Assembly (NCBI GenBank): GCA_963815965.1
Contig: CAWFIT010000007.1
Span: 66,164 to 130,163, forward strand
Direction of reading: 5' to 3'
DNA length: 64,000 bases
From: DASVFB01 sp963815965
Lineage (GTDB): Bacteria > Actinomycetota > Thermoleophilia > Gaiellales > Gaiellaceae
The notes under the pieces were generated by a model. The model ran no database searches, was not told the DNA's origin, and saw only the letters and a list, made by a program, of their open reading frames with translations. Made by a program: the position numbers and the translations under genes. Of this stretch, positions 43,990 through 51,536 are shown one piece after another. Positions within the stretch are counted from its first letter, which is position 1. Each line of letters opens with the position of its first letter.

Positions 43990-44712
43990 GCCTACGTCGC
44001 GACAGCGGCGCGCAAAGAGGTTGGCCGCCAGAAAGCGCCCCCGCGCGGCGTCGGGGCGTGCTCCGCGTTGAGCGTGTCGCAGATCGCGTCGGCGGGCGAG
44101 TAATGCCCTCTGGGTGGCCGCGGCGAAGCAAACCGTGCCGCGGACGGTGCCGCGTGCGTCGGCCGTGAGCTTTTCTCCGCGGCGAGCTTCAGCTTGTACA
44201 CGTCGGCTGGGTCGTCGCGCCAGTCGAGCGTGGCTCGGATCATGCGTGCCCGGGGCAACGCCCCGCGCCTGGAGCTCGATCGTTCGGCTCGCCGTAATCC
44301 GCACTTGGAATCGAGCCCTTCTCGACTCGCTTAGGAGCTCGGCGAATCGCCGCCGCCGACATCGGCGACGAGCGCCTCGCGCTTGGAGCTATCCGTCGAT
44401 CCCCTGGCCGTTGCCGTCGATCGCACCGATCAGTTCCGCGACCGCGGTGCCGTGTGGGCTTTCGGGGTACAACGGCTTGCCGCTCCCGAACGATCGCCCG
44501 CCGACGATCCGGCCGGCGAGGTCGGGGTGTTCCCCATCCACGCCCGTGTCAACGATCGCGACCTTCACTGGCGTGAGCGAGGGCAGCGTGGGCGGTCGGC
44601 GTATCGTCGCGAGATACGGCTGCGGCAGCGTGGCGACACCGCGCGCGGCGTGCGGTGCGTCCAGATCGGGCCGGAGGTCTACAACGACGTTGCTTTGCTC
44701 AGGAACCTCGGC
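43990..44712 (-). pseudogene. Decayed subtilisin-family (S8) protease
   Basis: On the minus strand, after the stop of the 76-residue gene, the frame reads SNVVVDLRPDLDAPHAARG, PVKVAIVDTGVDGEHPDLAG and SPHGTAVAELIGAIDGNGQG. These are the Asp and His motifs of subtilases. A TAG at 44389 stops it. Shifted frames continue with IAPSA and ALVADVGG. Further down, RITASRTIELQARGVAPGTH and ATLDWRDDPADVYKLKLAA look like a pre-peptidase C-terminal-like domain. There is no start codon, no Ser motif and at least two shifts, so this is a pseudogene. Below about 43990 down to 43720 I see only scraps. Confidence 0.65.
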
Positions 44713-44929
44713 GGCCGCGCAGGTTCTCGAGCGCAGCCTTTGTCCATAGCAAGAGAAGGCCGACGATCGCGCCCGTCCCGACGACGATCACGGGCGCCAG
44801 CGCGAGAACGTGCTCGGTCGACAGCTCGAACAGCCACGCGACCCCGAAAGCCACAAGGACGCACAGCGGGCCGCCGATCCAGAGGAGAGCGCGGCGCATG
44901 ACCGTGATTATCCTTTCGTCGATGGTCAA
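44699..44929 (-). CDS. Small two-span membrane protein
   Basis: A 76-residue protein with two membrane segments (LLWIGGPLCVLVAFGVAWLF and VLALAPVIVVGTGAIVGLLL), ending in a basic LRGRRGS tail. Function unknown. The listed ATG at 44929 directly touches the start of the divergent gene; an internal ATG at 44899 would leave room for promoters. Confidence 0.6.
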   Translation of the reverse strand: MTIDERIITVMRRALLWIGGPLCVLVAFGVAWLFELSTEHVLALAPVIVVGTGAIVGLLLLWTKAALENLRGRRGS

Positions 44930-45388
44930 TTGACTGCGGAGCCGAACTACTGGTCGGGCGAGGACTACGTCGTCGAGTTTCTCGGCTACCGCTTCGGCTT
45001 CAACGACGAGGACTTCGAGCAGCGCGTGACGGCGGCCGCCGTCAAGCTGGGGCTACTCGACGGGAACGAGCTCGACGAGGACGAGACGTCCGATCTGGTC
45101 GAGCTCGCTGCCGACGGCGTGATCCAGGATGCACGCAGCGGCCTGGGCCGCTATCTCGTCCGGCACTGGGAGCGGGTCTCACTCGTCGAAGGCGAGTCGC
45201 TCGTCTACTGGCTGCGCAAGCTCGTGTTCCGCGGCGCGTGGCTCGACCACCGCGTGAAGGAAGGGCTGCTCGAAGTGGCCTTCGACGAGGAGAACGGCGA
45301 GTTCGGGTACCGCGATCCGCGCGGCGGCCGTGCCTTGCTCGAGCTCGCGCCGGTGCCGTCTTGGCACGAGCTGCAGTTCAGGCGCTGA
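44930..45388 (+). CDS. Acidic cytosolic protein of unknown function
   Basis: A 152-residue protein beginning LTAEPNYWSGEDYVVEFLGY with the TTG at 44930, followed by FGFNDEDFEQRV and an acidic NELDEDETSDLVEL region. It contains HWERVSLVEGESLVYWL and ends FGYRDPRGGRALLELAPVPS. No family is recognised. Further in-frame starts exist upstream to 44810, but composition and the divergent gene favour a start near 44930. Its end overlaps the ferric-reductase-like gene (convergent) by 11 bases. Confidence 0.6.
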   Translation: MTAEPNYWSGEDYVVEFLGYRFGFNDEDFEQRVTAAAVKLGLLDGNELDEDETSDLVELAADGVIQDARSGLGRYLVRHWERVSLVEGESLVYWLRKLVFRGAWLDHRVKEGLLEVAFDEENGEFGYRDPRGGRALLELAPVPSWHELQFRR

Positions 45389-45914
45389 CCGGCGGCGCGG
45401 TGCGCAGGATGCGGCGCGCCGTTAGGAGCGCGACCGCGCCGATCGCGCCGGCGTAGATCCACAGGAGCCAGGCTGAGCCGCTGTCGGTGCCCGCGCCGAT
45501 GCCGTGCCACGTGGCCGCGAGCCACACGGCGAAGTTCAGGTAGTGGAGACGACGCCAGAGCCGATACGAGATGCGTTTGCGGTAGTGGTTGGCGACCGCG
45601 AGCGCGACGAGCAACTCGGCCGCGACGATGCCTAGCCCGGTCCAGAGCGGCCGGTAGCTCGACGCGAACGGAACGACGAGCTGCACGAGGGAGAAGTGCG
45701 CCTGCGAGTCGATCGCAATCGTCAAGACGTGCAGCGCGACGAATGCGCCGACGAGCATTCCGGTGAAGCGGTGCACGTCCTCGATTGCGAACCGCGGCCA
45801 GCTTTCGAGACGTTCTCGGCCTGACAGCGCGAGGCCGATCACGACGACCGCGCTGAGAAGCACGTAAGCGACGATGCCGCCCGCTCTCGCCGCCTCCCAC
45901 TCGAAGCCGTTCAC
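45378..45914 (-). CDS. Ferric reductase-like / MsrQ-like transmembrane protein
   Basis: A 178-residue membrane protein with about six hydrophobic segments. Two His pairs on facing helices, EDVHRFTGMLVGAFVALHVL and LHYLNFAVWLAATWHG, fit heme b binding as in ferric reductase-like proteins and MsrQ. GTG 45914 overlaps the apbE stop (GTGA), so the two are co-translated. It probably passes electrons across the membrane to or from a flavoprotein made by ApbE. No FAD/NAD domain is present. Confidence 0.8.
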   Translation of the reverse strand: MNGFEWEAARAGGIVAYVLLSAVVVIGLALSGRERLESWPRFAIEDVHRFTGMLVGAFVALHVLTIAIDSQAHFSLVQLVVPFASSYRPLWTGLGIVAAELLVALAVANHYRKRISYRLWRRLHYLNFAVWLAATWHGIGAGTDSGSAWLLWIYAGAIGAVALLTARRILRTAPPVSA

Positions 45915-46756
45915 GCTGCGACCCGGTCGGACACAGGCCAGCGCCTGGTGCACACGATTTCGCCGAAGTGCCCGAGGAAGCGGCCCGCCAGGCCACGGTC
46001 GTCGAGGAATGCCGGACCGGCGTGGCCGAGGAGGAAGGCGGCCTTCGCGGCAACATCGGCCTGGAGGCACGTTGCAGCACATGCCGTCACCTCGACCCAG
46101 GGCGCGCGCGCAGGCGCGCCCGTTTCGGGGTCGATCAGATGGTGCTGCCAGCTGCCACTGCGAAGCCAGCGCCGCTTCGCGCAGCCGCTCGTCGCGAGGC
46201 CTCCGGCGACGAGGCGCACCGCGTCGCCTCCGGGGAGCGCGACGTCGAGCGCACCGCGCGTCGCGAGATCGCCGCCGGCACTGACGAAACCGTCTCCTGA
46301 GATCAACTCGAGCGCGTCGTCGACGGTCTTTCCCTTCACGACGCCGTTCAGGTCGAGGAGCACGCCGGTCGGCCGGCTCAGGGCGCGTTCCGACGCGCGC
46401 ACCGCGCGCCACCGGCCGGGCGCGGCCGGGCGCGGCGGGCTCGGCGCTGGACCAAGCCGGCCGAAGTCGCGGTCGTAGCCGGCCGCTTCGATCGCCTCGC
46501 CGAGAGTCGGGTCGACAAGACCGCCTGTGCTCGCCGCGGCCTGCAGCGCGGTCCCGACCATCTCGGCGAACGCGGCCGAAACGGGAACGACGTGGCTCGT
46601 CGAACGGTTGACGCGGCTCAGCTCGCTGTCCGCGTAAAAGCGGCTGAAGGTTCGGTCGCGCTCCGCGAACAGGCGCTCGATCGCACGTGCCTCGGCCGGT
46701 GACGCGGCGCCGACGACGACCTCGCAGCCCATCGATGTGAAGGCGTGCGTCTTCAC
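45911..46756 (-). CDS. apbE: FAD:protein FMN transferase ApbE
   Basis: A 281-residue flavin transferase that attaches FMN to a Ser or Thr of target proteins outside the membrane, using Mg2+ and FAD. It has the family start FTSMGCEVVVG, the middle RFYADSELSRVN, TGVLLDLNGVVKGKTVDDAL, and VSAGGDLATRG, plus the C-terminal HHLIDPETGAPA and VTACAATCLQADVAAKAAFL. No signal peptide or lipobox is visible, unlike many ApbE proteins. It sits between a small membrane protein and a bis-His membrane protein, each overlapping it by 4 bases. Confidence 0.9.
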   Translation of the reverse strand: MKTHAFTSMGCEVVVGAASPAEARAIERLFAERDRTFSRFYADSELSRVNRSTSHVVPVSAAFAEMVGTALQAAASTGGLVDPTLGEAIEAAGYDRDFGRLGPAPSPPRPAAPGRWRAVRASERALSRPTGVLLDLNGVVKGKTVDDALELISGDGFVSAGGDLATRGALDVALPGGDAVRLVAGGLATSGCAKRRWLRSGSWQHHLIDPETGAPARAPWVEVTACAATCLQADVAAKAAFLLGHAGPAFLDDRGLAGRFLGHFGEIVCTRRWPVSDRVAA

Positions 46757-47013
46757 GAGCTGCCTGTCGACGCCTGAGGCGCGGAGTACGAGGGCGTGAG
46801 CGTGCCGGAGTCGAAGTAGCCGTCGTCCTGCTGAACCGCGTCATTCGACGTAGATGTGGAGGACGGACTCGGTTGCGACGCGCGCGCCGGCTGGCTCAGC
46901 CGGACGGCGACCATCGCCGCCAGAAACAGCGCAAGCGCGGCAGCCAACAGCGTGTTCTTCGCCGTAGCAGCGCGTGCCCGCGCCGCCCCGATCCGCGATC
47001 CCGAGGGTTCCAT
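46753..47013 (-). CDS. Small membrane-anchored protein upstream of apbE
   Basis: An 86-residue protein with one membrane segment (NTLLAAALALFLAAMVAV, about 19-37) and an exposed Ser/Thr-rich tail ending DDGYFDSGTLTPSYSAPQAS. The ATG of apbE overlaps its stop. The tail contains DGYFDSGT, which resembles but does not exactly match the ApbE flavinylation motif (Asp-Gly-x-x-Ser/Thr-Gly-Ala-Thr). It may be the ApbE target; that is a hypothesis. Confidence 0.65.
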   Translation of the reverse strand: MEPSGSRIGAARARAATAKNTLLAAALALFLAAMVAVRLSQPARASQPSPSSTSTSNDAVQQDDGYFDSGTLTPSYSAPQASTGSS

Positions 47014-47076
47014 GTCTCCATGGAACCGAGAGAGGCTAAGCGCCGCGTGAACGTTGCTTGAGAATCAGCTGTGAAT

Positions 47077-48081
47077 TTAGAAGAGAGCCGAGTCGGTCGA
47101 CGCCGCACCGAGATGCGCGCGGCCGAGCTCGGTGACGATTCGCCCGCGCGGGGTTCGCTGGATGAAGCCAAGCTGGAGCAGGTACGGCTCGTAGACGTCC
47201 TCGATCGTGTCCGCCTCCTCGCCGAGCGAGACGGCAAGCGTCGACAGCCCGACAGGGCCGCCGCCGAAGCGCTCCACGATCGCGCGCAGCAGGTCGCGGT
47301 CGGCCCGCTCGAGTCCTAGCTCGTCCACTTCGTGCAGCTCGAGCGCTTCCCGCGCGATCTCGATCGTCACCGTTCCCTGGTGTCGCACCTCGGCCACGTC
47401 ACGCACGCGGCGCAGGATCCGGTTCGCGACACGCGGTGTGCCCCGCGCGCGGCGCGCGATCTCGTCGGCCGCTTCGTCCGCGGTCTCGACGCCGAGTATG
47501 CGCGCGCTGCGTCGCACAATCGATGCGAGCTCGTCGACTTCGTAGTAGCCGAGGCGGAACGTCATCCCGAAGCGGTCACGCAGCGGCGTCGTCAGCAGCC
47601 CGGTGCGCGTAGTCGCGCCGACGAGCGTGAACGGCGGCAAATCGAGCGTCAACGTGCGGGCTGCGGGGCCCTGGCCGACGACGATGTCGAGCCGAAAGTC
47701 TTCGAGCGCCGGGTAGAGGATCTCCTCGACCGCGCTGTTCAGCCGGTGGATCTCGTCGATGAAGAGCACGTCGCGATCGTCGAGGCTCGTGAGGATCGCG
47801 GCAAGGTCGCCCTTGCGCTCGACCGCCGGCCCGGCAACCGTGCGGATGCCGACGCCGAGCTCGTTGCGGACGATGAATGCGAGAGACGTCTTGCCGAGCC
47901 CCGGCGGCCCTGCGAGCAGCACGTGGTCGAGCGCCTCGCCGCGCGCCTTCGCCGCGTCGAGCGCGATCGAGAGCTGCTCCTTGACGCGCTGCTGCCCGAC
48001 GAAGTCGTCGAGCGTGCGCGGCCGGAGCGAGCGCTCGAGCTCGGTGTCCTCCGGCAAGAGCTCTCTCGCGACAACGCTCAT
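47077..48081 (-). CDS. ruvB: Holliday junction branch migration ATPase RuvB
   Basis: A 334-residue AAA+ motor that drives branch migration of Holliday junctions with RuvA. Seen: RPRTLDDFVGQQRVKEQL, Walker A LAGPPGLGKTSLA near 60, Walker B VLFIDEIHRLN near 105, sensor 1 LVGATTRTGLL and the C-terminal winged helix ending in ELGRAHLG. Its start overlaps the ruvA stop by 4 bases. Last gene of the yebC-ruvCAB group. Confidence 0.96.
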   Translation of the reverse strand: MSVVARELLPEDTELERSLRPRTLDDFVGQQRVKEQLSIALDAAKARGEALDHVLLAGPPGLGKTSLAFIVRNELGVGIRTVAGPAVERKGDLAAILTSLDDRDVLFIDEIHRLNSAVEEILYPALEDFRLDIVVGQGPAARTLTLDLPPFTLVGATTRTGLLTTPLRDRFGMTFRLGYYEVDELASIVRRSARILGVETADEAADEIARRARGTPRVANRILRRVRDVAEVRHQGTVTIEIAREALELHEVDELGLERADRDLLRAIVERFGGGPVGLSTLAVSLGEEADTIEDVYEPYLLQLGFIQRTPRGRIVTELGRAHLGAASTDSALF

Positions 48082-48629
48082 GCGGCCTTCTTCAACGCTT
48101 CGCGGATCTGCTCCTCTGCCGGCAGGCTCGAATCGACTTCGGCGAGCGCGCGCTCGGCGTCCGGAACGGTGTAGCCGAGCTCGACGAGCGCGTCCCGCGC
48201 GGTCAGATCGCGTCCCGCGGCCGGCGCGACGACTCCTGCGGCGAGCTTCTCCTTCAGCTCGAGCACGACCCGCTGTGCGGTCTTCTTGCCGATGCCGGGG
48301 ATCGCCTCGAAACGCGCCGTGTCCTCGAGCGCGATTGCGCGCCGTAGCTCCGCAGGAGGCGAGCCAGAGACGATCGCGAGCGCGACCTTGGGGCCGACGC
48401 CGCTGACGCTCAACAGGTGCACGAAGAGGTCGCGTTCGTCTGCGGAGGCGAAGCCGTACAGCTGGAGCGCGTCCTCGCGGACGACGAGGTACGTCTCGAC
48501 GGTCAACTCGTCTCCACCGCGACCGAGCAACGAGGGCGTCGCCTGGATCAGGTAGCCGACGCCGTTCACGTCGAGGACGAGGCCCGCCGCCGTGAGCCCG
48601 GCGCGCTTGCCGCGCAGACGCGCGATCAC
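48078..48629 (-). CDS. ruvA: Holliday junction DNA-binding protein RuvA
   Basis: A 183-residue tetramer-forming protein that binds Holliday junctions and loads RuvB. It has the N-terminal OB fold (VIARLRGKRAGLTAAGLVLD), two helix-hairpin-helix motifs (LLSVSGVGPKVALAIVS and IPGIGKKTAQRVVLELKEK) and the C-terminal RuvB-binding domain. GTG 48629 is chosen because it overlaps the ruvC stop (GTGA) and begins the OB fold. Confidence 0.95.
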   Translation of the reverse strand: MIARLRGKRAGLTAAGLVLDVNGVGYLIQATPSLLGRGGDELTVETYLVVREDALQLYGFASADERDLFVHLLSVSGVGPKVALAIVSGSPPAELRRAIALEDTARFEAIPGIGKKTAQRVVLELKEKLAAGVVAPAAGRDLTARDALVELGYTVPDAERALAEVDSSLPAEEQIREALKKAA

Positions 48630-49102
48630 GCTGCTACCCGCCGCGGCGCCGTCGCGTGGCAGATGGCGACCGCCAAGGCATCCGACGCGTGCATGTTCTC
48701 GACGTCGATGCCGAGAACGAGCTTGACCATCCGCTGCACCTGCGCCTTTTCGGCACGACCGTAGCCACACACCGCCTGCTTCACGTGTGCGGGGGCGTAC
48801 TCAGCGGCCTCGACGCCGGCGGTTGCGCAGGCGACGAGCACGGCTCCGCGCGCTTGCCCGACAGAGAGCGCGATGCGGGCGTCGGCGCCGACGTACGACT
48901 CCTCCAGGGCCACCGCATCCGGAGCGTGCTCGGCGATGAGCCCGGCCACCCCGTCGAAGATCGTCTTGAGGCGAAGATCCTGGCGTTGGCCGGCGCGGGT
49001 GGTCCAGCACCCGTGCACAGTGGCCCTGAGGCGCCCTTCGCTTTCGTGGACGATGCCGTATCCGCACGCTGCCGTTCCCGGGTCGATGCCGAGGACTTTC
49101 AC
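48626..49102 (-). CDS. ruvC: Crossover junction endodeoxyribonuclease RuvC
   Basis: A 158-residue resolvase that cuts Holliday junctions. The four acidic catalytic positions are seen in VLGIDPGTAACG (Asp near 7), ALEESYVG (Glu near 67) and the final HASDALAVAICH (Asp residues near 140). First gene of ruvCAB. The 172-nt foldback element lies between it and yebC. Confidence 0.95.
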   Translation of the reverse strand: MKVLGIDPGTAACGYGIVHESEGRLRATVHGCWTTRAGQRQDLRLKTIFDGVAGLIAEHAPDAVALEESYVGADARIALSVGQARGAVLVACATAGVEAAEYAPAHVKQAVCGYGRAEKAQVQRMVKLVLGIDVENMHASDALAVAICHATAPRRVAA

Positions 49103-49137
49103 GCGGACACGTTAGGCGGCTGGTCGGACGACTCCTC

Positions 49138-49309
49138 CTAGAGGCTTGATGTGCAACTCCTGCACCTCTGGATGGCGGCCCAGACGCCGCGCATCTGAGC
49201 CCGATCGTCCGCAGCCCGTACTGCAGGAGTACGAACTGCGGCCGCTCGAACTCAGCTGCTTGGTCTGTGCCGTCCCCAGAGGCACCGGAATTGCACATCA
49301 AACCTCTAG
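49138..49309 (-). repeat. 172-nt foldback element between yebC and ruvC
   Basis: The ends are a 23-base inverted repeat with two mismatches: CTAGAGGCTTGATGTGCAAC (49138-49157) and its near complement TTGCACATCAAACCTCTAG (49291-49309). Inside, further pairs line up in order: CACCTCTGG with CCAGAGGCACC, GATGGC..CAGAC with GTCTG..GCCGTC, CTGAG with CTCAG, CCGCAG with CTGCGG, and GTACT with AGTAC around a small loop. The whole segment therefore folds into one long hairpin. It starts inside the yebC stop codon. It might be a structured RNA, a processing or attenuation site, or a MITE-like relic. Confidence 0.75.
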
Positions 49310-50061
49310 CCGGCGACTGTCTCGAGCACGCGCTCCGGGATGTCGAAGTTCGAGTAGACGTCCTGGACGTCGTCGTTCTCCTCGAGCGAATCGATCAGGC
49401 GCAGGATCTTCTTCGCCGTGCCTTCGTCCTCGATCTCGAGCGTCGTCTTCGGCACCATCGTCAACTCGGCGTTCTCCACGGTGAACCCCGCCGCCTCGAC
49501 CGACTCGCGTACACCGGTGAGCGCCTCCGGTGCCGCCGTGATCTGAAAGGTCGTGCCGTCGAGCGCGACGTCGTCGGCGCCGCCGTCGGCTGCTGCGAGA
49601 GTCAGCTCGTCCTCGTCGGTGCCCTCGGCGTCCACGAGCACGATCCCGCGCCGCTCGAACTGCCACGCGACAGCCCCCGAGGCGCCGAGGTTGCCGTCGT
49701 GCTTACCGAACGCGGCGCGCACATCCGAGGCCGTGCGGTTGCGGTTGTCCGTCAGCGCTTCGACGAGGATCGCGACGCCGCCGGCGCCGTAGCCCTCGTA
49801 GACGACCGTCTCGTACGCGTTCGCGTCGGCGTCCGCTCCCGAGCCGCGCGCGATCGCGCGCTCGATGTTGTCCTTCGGCATCGAATAGCTGCGCGCCTTC
49901 TCGATCGCGTTCTGCAGCGCGAGGTTCCCCGAAGGATCCGGCCCACCCTCGCGCGCCGCAACGATCAGCGCACGCGAGAGCTTCGAGAAGAGCACGCCGC
50001 GCTTCTTGTCGGCCGCGCCCTTCTTGTGCTTGATCGACGACCACTTGCTATGCCCGGACAT
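49306..50061 (-). CDS. yebC: YebC/TACO1-family translation-associated protein
   Basis: A 251-residue YebC family protein. It begins SGHSKWSSIKHKKGAADKKR, has NLALQNAIEKARSYSMPKDN and YEGYGAGGVAILVEALTDNRNRT and the C-terminal LIDSLEENDDVQDVYSNFDI, all family hallmarks. YebC proteins were called transcription regulators; recent work assigns them to ribosome stalling relief at proline runs and to mitochondrial translation (TACO1). It overlaps pdxT by 14 bases and precedes ruvCAB in the usual actinobacterial order. Confidence 0.94.
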   Translation of the reverse strand: MSGHSKWSSIKHKKGAADKKRGVLFSKLSRALIVAAREGGPDPSGNLALQNAIEKARSYSMPKDNIERAIARGSGADADANAYETVVYEGYGAGGVAILVEALTDNRNRTASDVRAAFGKHDGNLGASGAVAWQFERRGIVLVDAEGTDEDELTLAAADGGADDVALDGTTFQITAAPEALTGVRESVEAAGFTVENAELTMVPKTTLEIEDEGTAKKILRLIDSLEENDDVQDVYSNFDIPERVLETVAG

Positions 50062-50602
50062 TCGCCCCCTCTTCTACCAACTGCAGGAACCGTTCGTGCA
50101 CGCGCGTGTCCTCGGTCAGCTCAGGATGGAAGGCAGCGACGAGCAAGCGTCCCTGCCGCGCGAGCACCGGATGCCCGTCGTGCTCGGCCAGGATCTCCAC
50201 GTCAGGCCCCGCCTCGGAGATCCACGGCGCGCGGATGAAGACGCCGCGTAGAGGCGCAGGGTCACCGTCGACGTCGAGATCCGCCTCGAAGCTGTGCACC
50301 TGCCGGCCCCAAGCGTTGCGCGCGACCTCGAGGTCGACGAGGCCCAGATGGTTCCGGTCGAGCACGATCATCCCGGCGCAAGTCCCGAAGATCGCGCCGG
50401 CGAACTCCCGCAATGCCTCGTCGAGCCCGTAGAGCCGCATCAGCCGCATGAACGTGGTCGACTCGCCGCCGGGGATCACGAGCCCGTCGAGCCCGTCCAG
50501 CTGCTCGGGCTTGCGCACCTCGGCGACGTCTGCGCCGAGGCGGCGCAGCATCGCCGCGTGCTCGCGAAAGTTTCCCTGGACAGCGAGAACACCGATCTTC
50601 AT
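50048..50602 (-). CDS. pdxT: Pyridoxal 5'-phosphate synthase glutaminase subunit PdxT
   Basis: A 184-residue glutaminase that frees ammonia from glutamine for PdxS to make PLP. It has VLAVQGNFREH, GLVIPGGESTTF near 45, nucleophile IFGTCAGMIVL near 78, and the His-Glu pair in LVAAFHPELTEDTRVHE. ATG 50602 starts the first strand. pdxS lies upstream in the same direction, separated by one membrane protein gene. Confidence 0.94.
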   Translation of the reverse strand: MKIGVLAVQGNFREHAAMLRRLGADVAEVRKPEQLDGLDGLVIPGGESTTFMRLMRLYGLDEALREFAGAIFGTCAGMIVLDRNHLGLVDLEVARNAWGRQVHSFEADLDVDGDPAPLRGVFIRAPWISEAGPDVEILAEHDGHPVLARQGRLLVAAFHPELTEDTRVHERFLQLVEEGANVRA

Positions 50603-50621
50603 GGAGAAATCGTAGTTGCCG

Positions 50622-51503
50622 CTAAACGGCGACGGCCGCACCGCGCCGCCGCGCGATCCACATGCCGAGGAGCATCAAGAAGAGGCCGTAGACCGCGTAC
50701 GAGAGAGCGGCCGCCCACGGTTTGGTCGTCTCCGACTCCTCGCTGAAGAAGGAGATCCTGAACGGCAGGAACCACTTGAAGACGAAGTACGACGTGACGA
50801 GGAAGAGCCCAAACGCGCCGAGCACCGTGTAGCTAGACCTCCCGATCCCCGAGCCGAGCAGGATGTAGAGGACCGAGGCGATCGCGATCATGATCCAGTC
50901 GAAGTCGCTCGAGTGCCAGAACGTGAGCAGTGCTCCGCCGATCGTCAGCCCCGCGACGACCTGCACCCAGAACCCGTAGACCCGGTCGGCCCCGAGCCCG
51001 ACGAGCATCGCGACGAGGCCGAAAAACAGCGTCACGATCGCCGACCAGTTGCCGCCGTTGGAGAGCAAGTCGGTGACGAAGAACCACGCCGCGCCGGTCG
51101 AGACGAGGACGAGCAGCGGAAAGCGGAATACGCCCCGCGCGGCCACGGCGCCGGCGAGGAGCGTCAACTCGATCGCGAAGTGATCGAGGTGGAAGCCCGC
51201 GAAAGGCGAGTCCGTGTGAGCGAGCCACCCGGCCCATTCCTCGAGCGCTCCGACGAAGACCGCCAGCGCGACGACAGCCGAGAGGGCGAAGAGTCCCGCG
51301 GCAAGTCGCCGCCGCACCACCCGGAAAGCGATCGCCAGGTCACCGACGACGGCGAGCACGAGCGCAGACCAGCCAACGAACGCCGCGTTGCCGTAGTTGT
51401 TCCCGAGCGTCCCGAGCAGCGTCAGCGTCGCGACGAAGATCGTGAGGCCGCCCGCGTACAACAAAAACGACGCGCTCGTCCACGGCGCCCTTACGGCCTG
51501 CAC
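50622..51503 (-). CDS. Multi-span membrane protein of unknown function
   Basis: A 293-residue protein with about 9 hydrophobic segments, such as ASFLLYAGGLTIFVATLTLL, AGLFALSAVVALAVFVGAL and VLGAFGLFLVTSYFVFKWFL, ending with IARRRGAAVAV. No transporter or enzyme motif is seen. It lies between pdxS and pdxT in the same orientation. The GTG start at 51503 is inside a perfect 20-bp palindrome, so expression may be controlled there. Confidence 0.7.
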   Translation of the reverse strand: MQAVRAPWTSASFLLYAGGLTIFVATLTLLGTLGNNYGNAAFVGWSALVLAVVGDLAIAFRVVRRRLAAGLFALSAVVALAVFVGALEEWAGWLAHTDSPFAGFHLDHFAIELTLLAGAVAARGVFRFPLLVLVSTGAAWFFVTDLLSNGGNWSAIVTLFFGLVAMLVGLGADRVYGFWVQVVAGLTIGGALLTFWHSSDFDWIMIAIASVLYILLGSGIGRSSYTVLGAFGLFLVTSYFVFKWFLPFRISFFSEESETTKPWAAALSYAVYGLFLMLLGMWIARRRGAAVAV

Positions 51504-51520
51504 GTCACGATCGTGACGTG
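51501..51520. promoter_or_regulatory. Perfect 20-bp palindrome between pdxS and the membrane gene
   Basis: CACGTCACGATCGTGACGTG is perfectly self-complementary. It covers the GTG start of the membrane gene and lies 16 bases downstream of the pdxS stop. The TCACGATCGTGA core resembles two-fold sites of CRP/FNR-type regulators; a short hairpin is the other possibility. Confidence 0.5.
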
Positions 51521-51536
51521 CGCGCCGGACGACTCG

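Noticed and set aside
43902..44260. Several 80-90 codon frames in the subtilase-remnant stretch
   Set aside because: They overlap each other on both strands and match only broken parts of the decayed protease; none has a convincing start.
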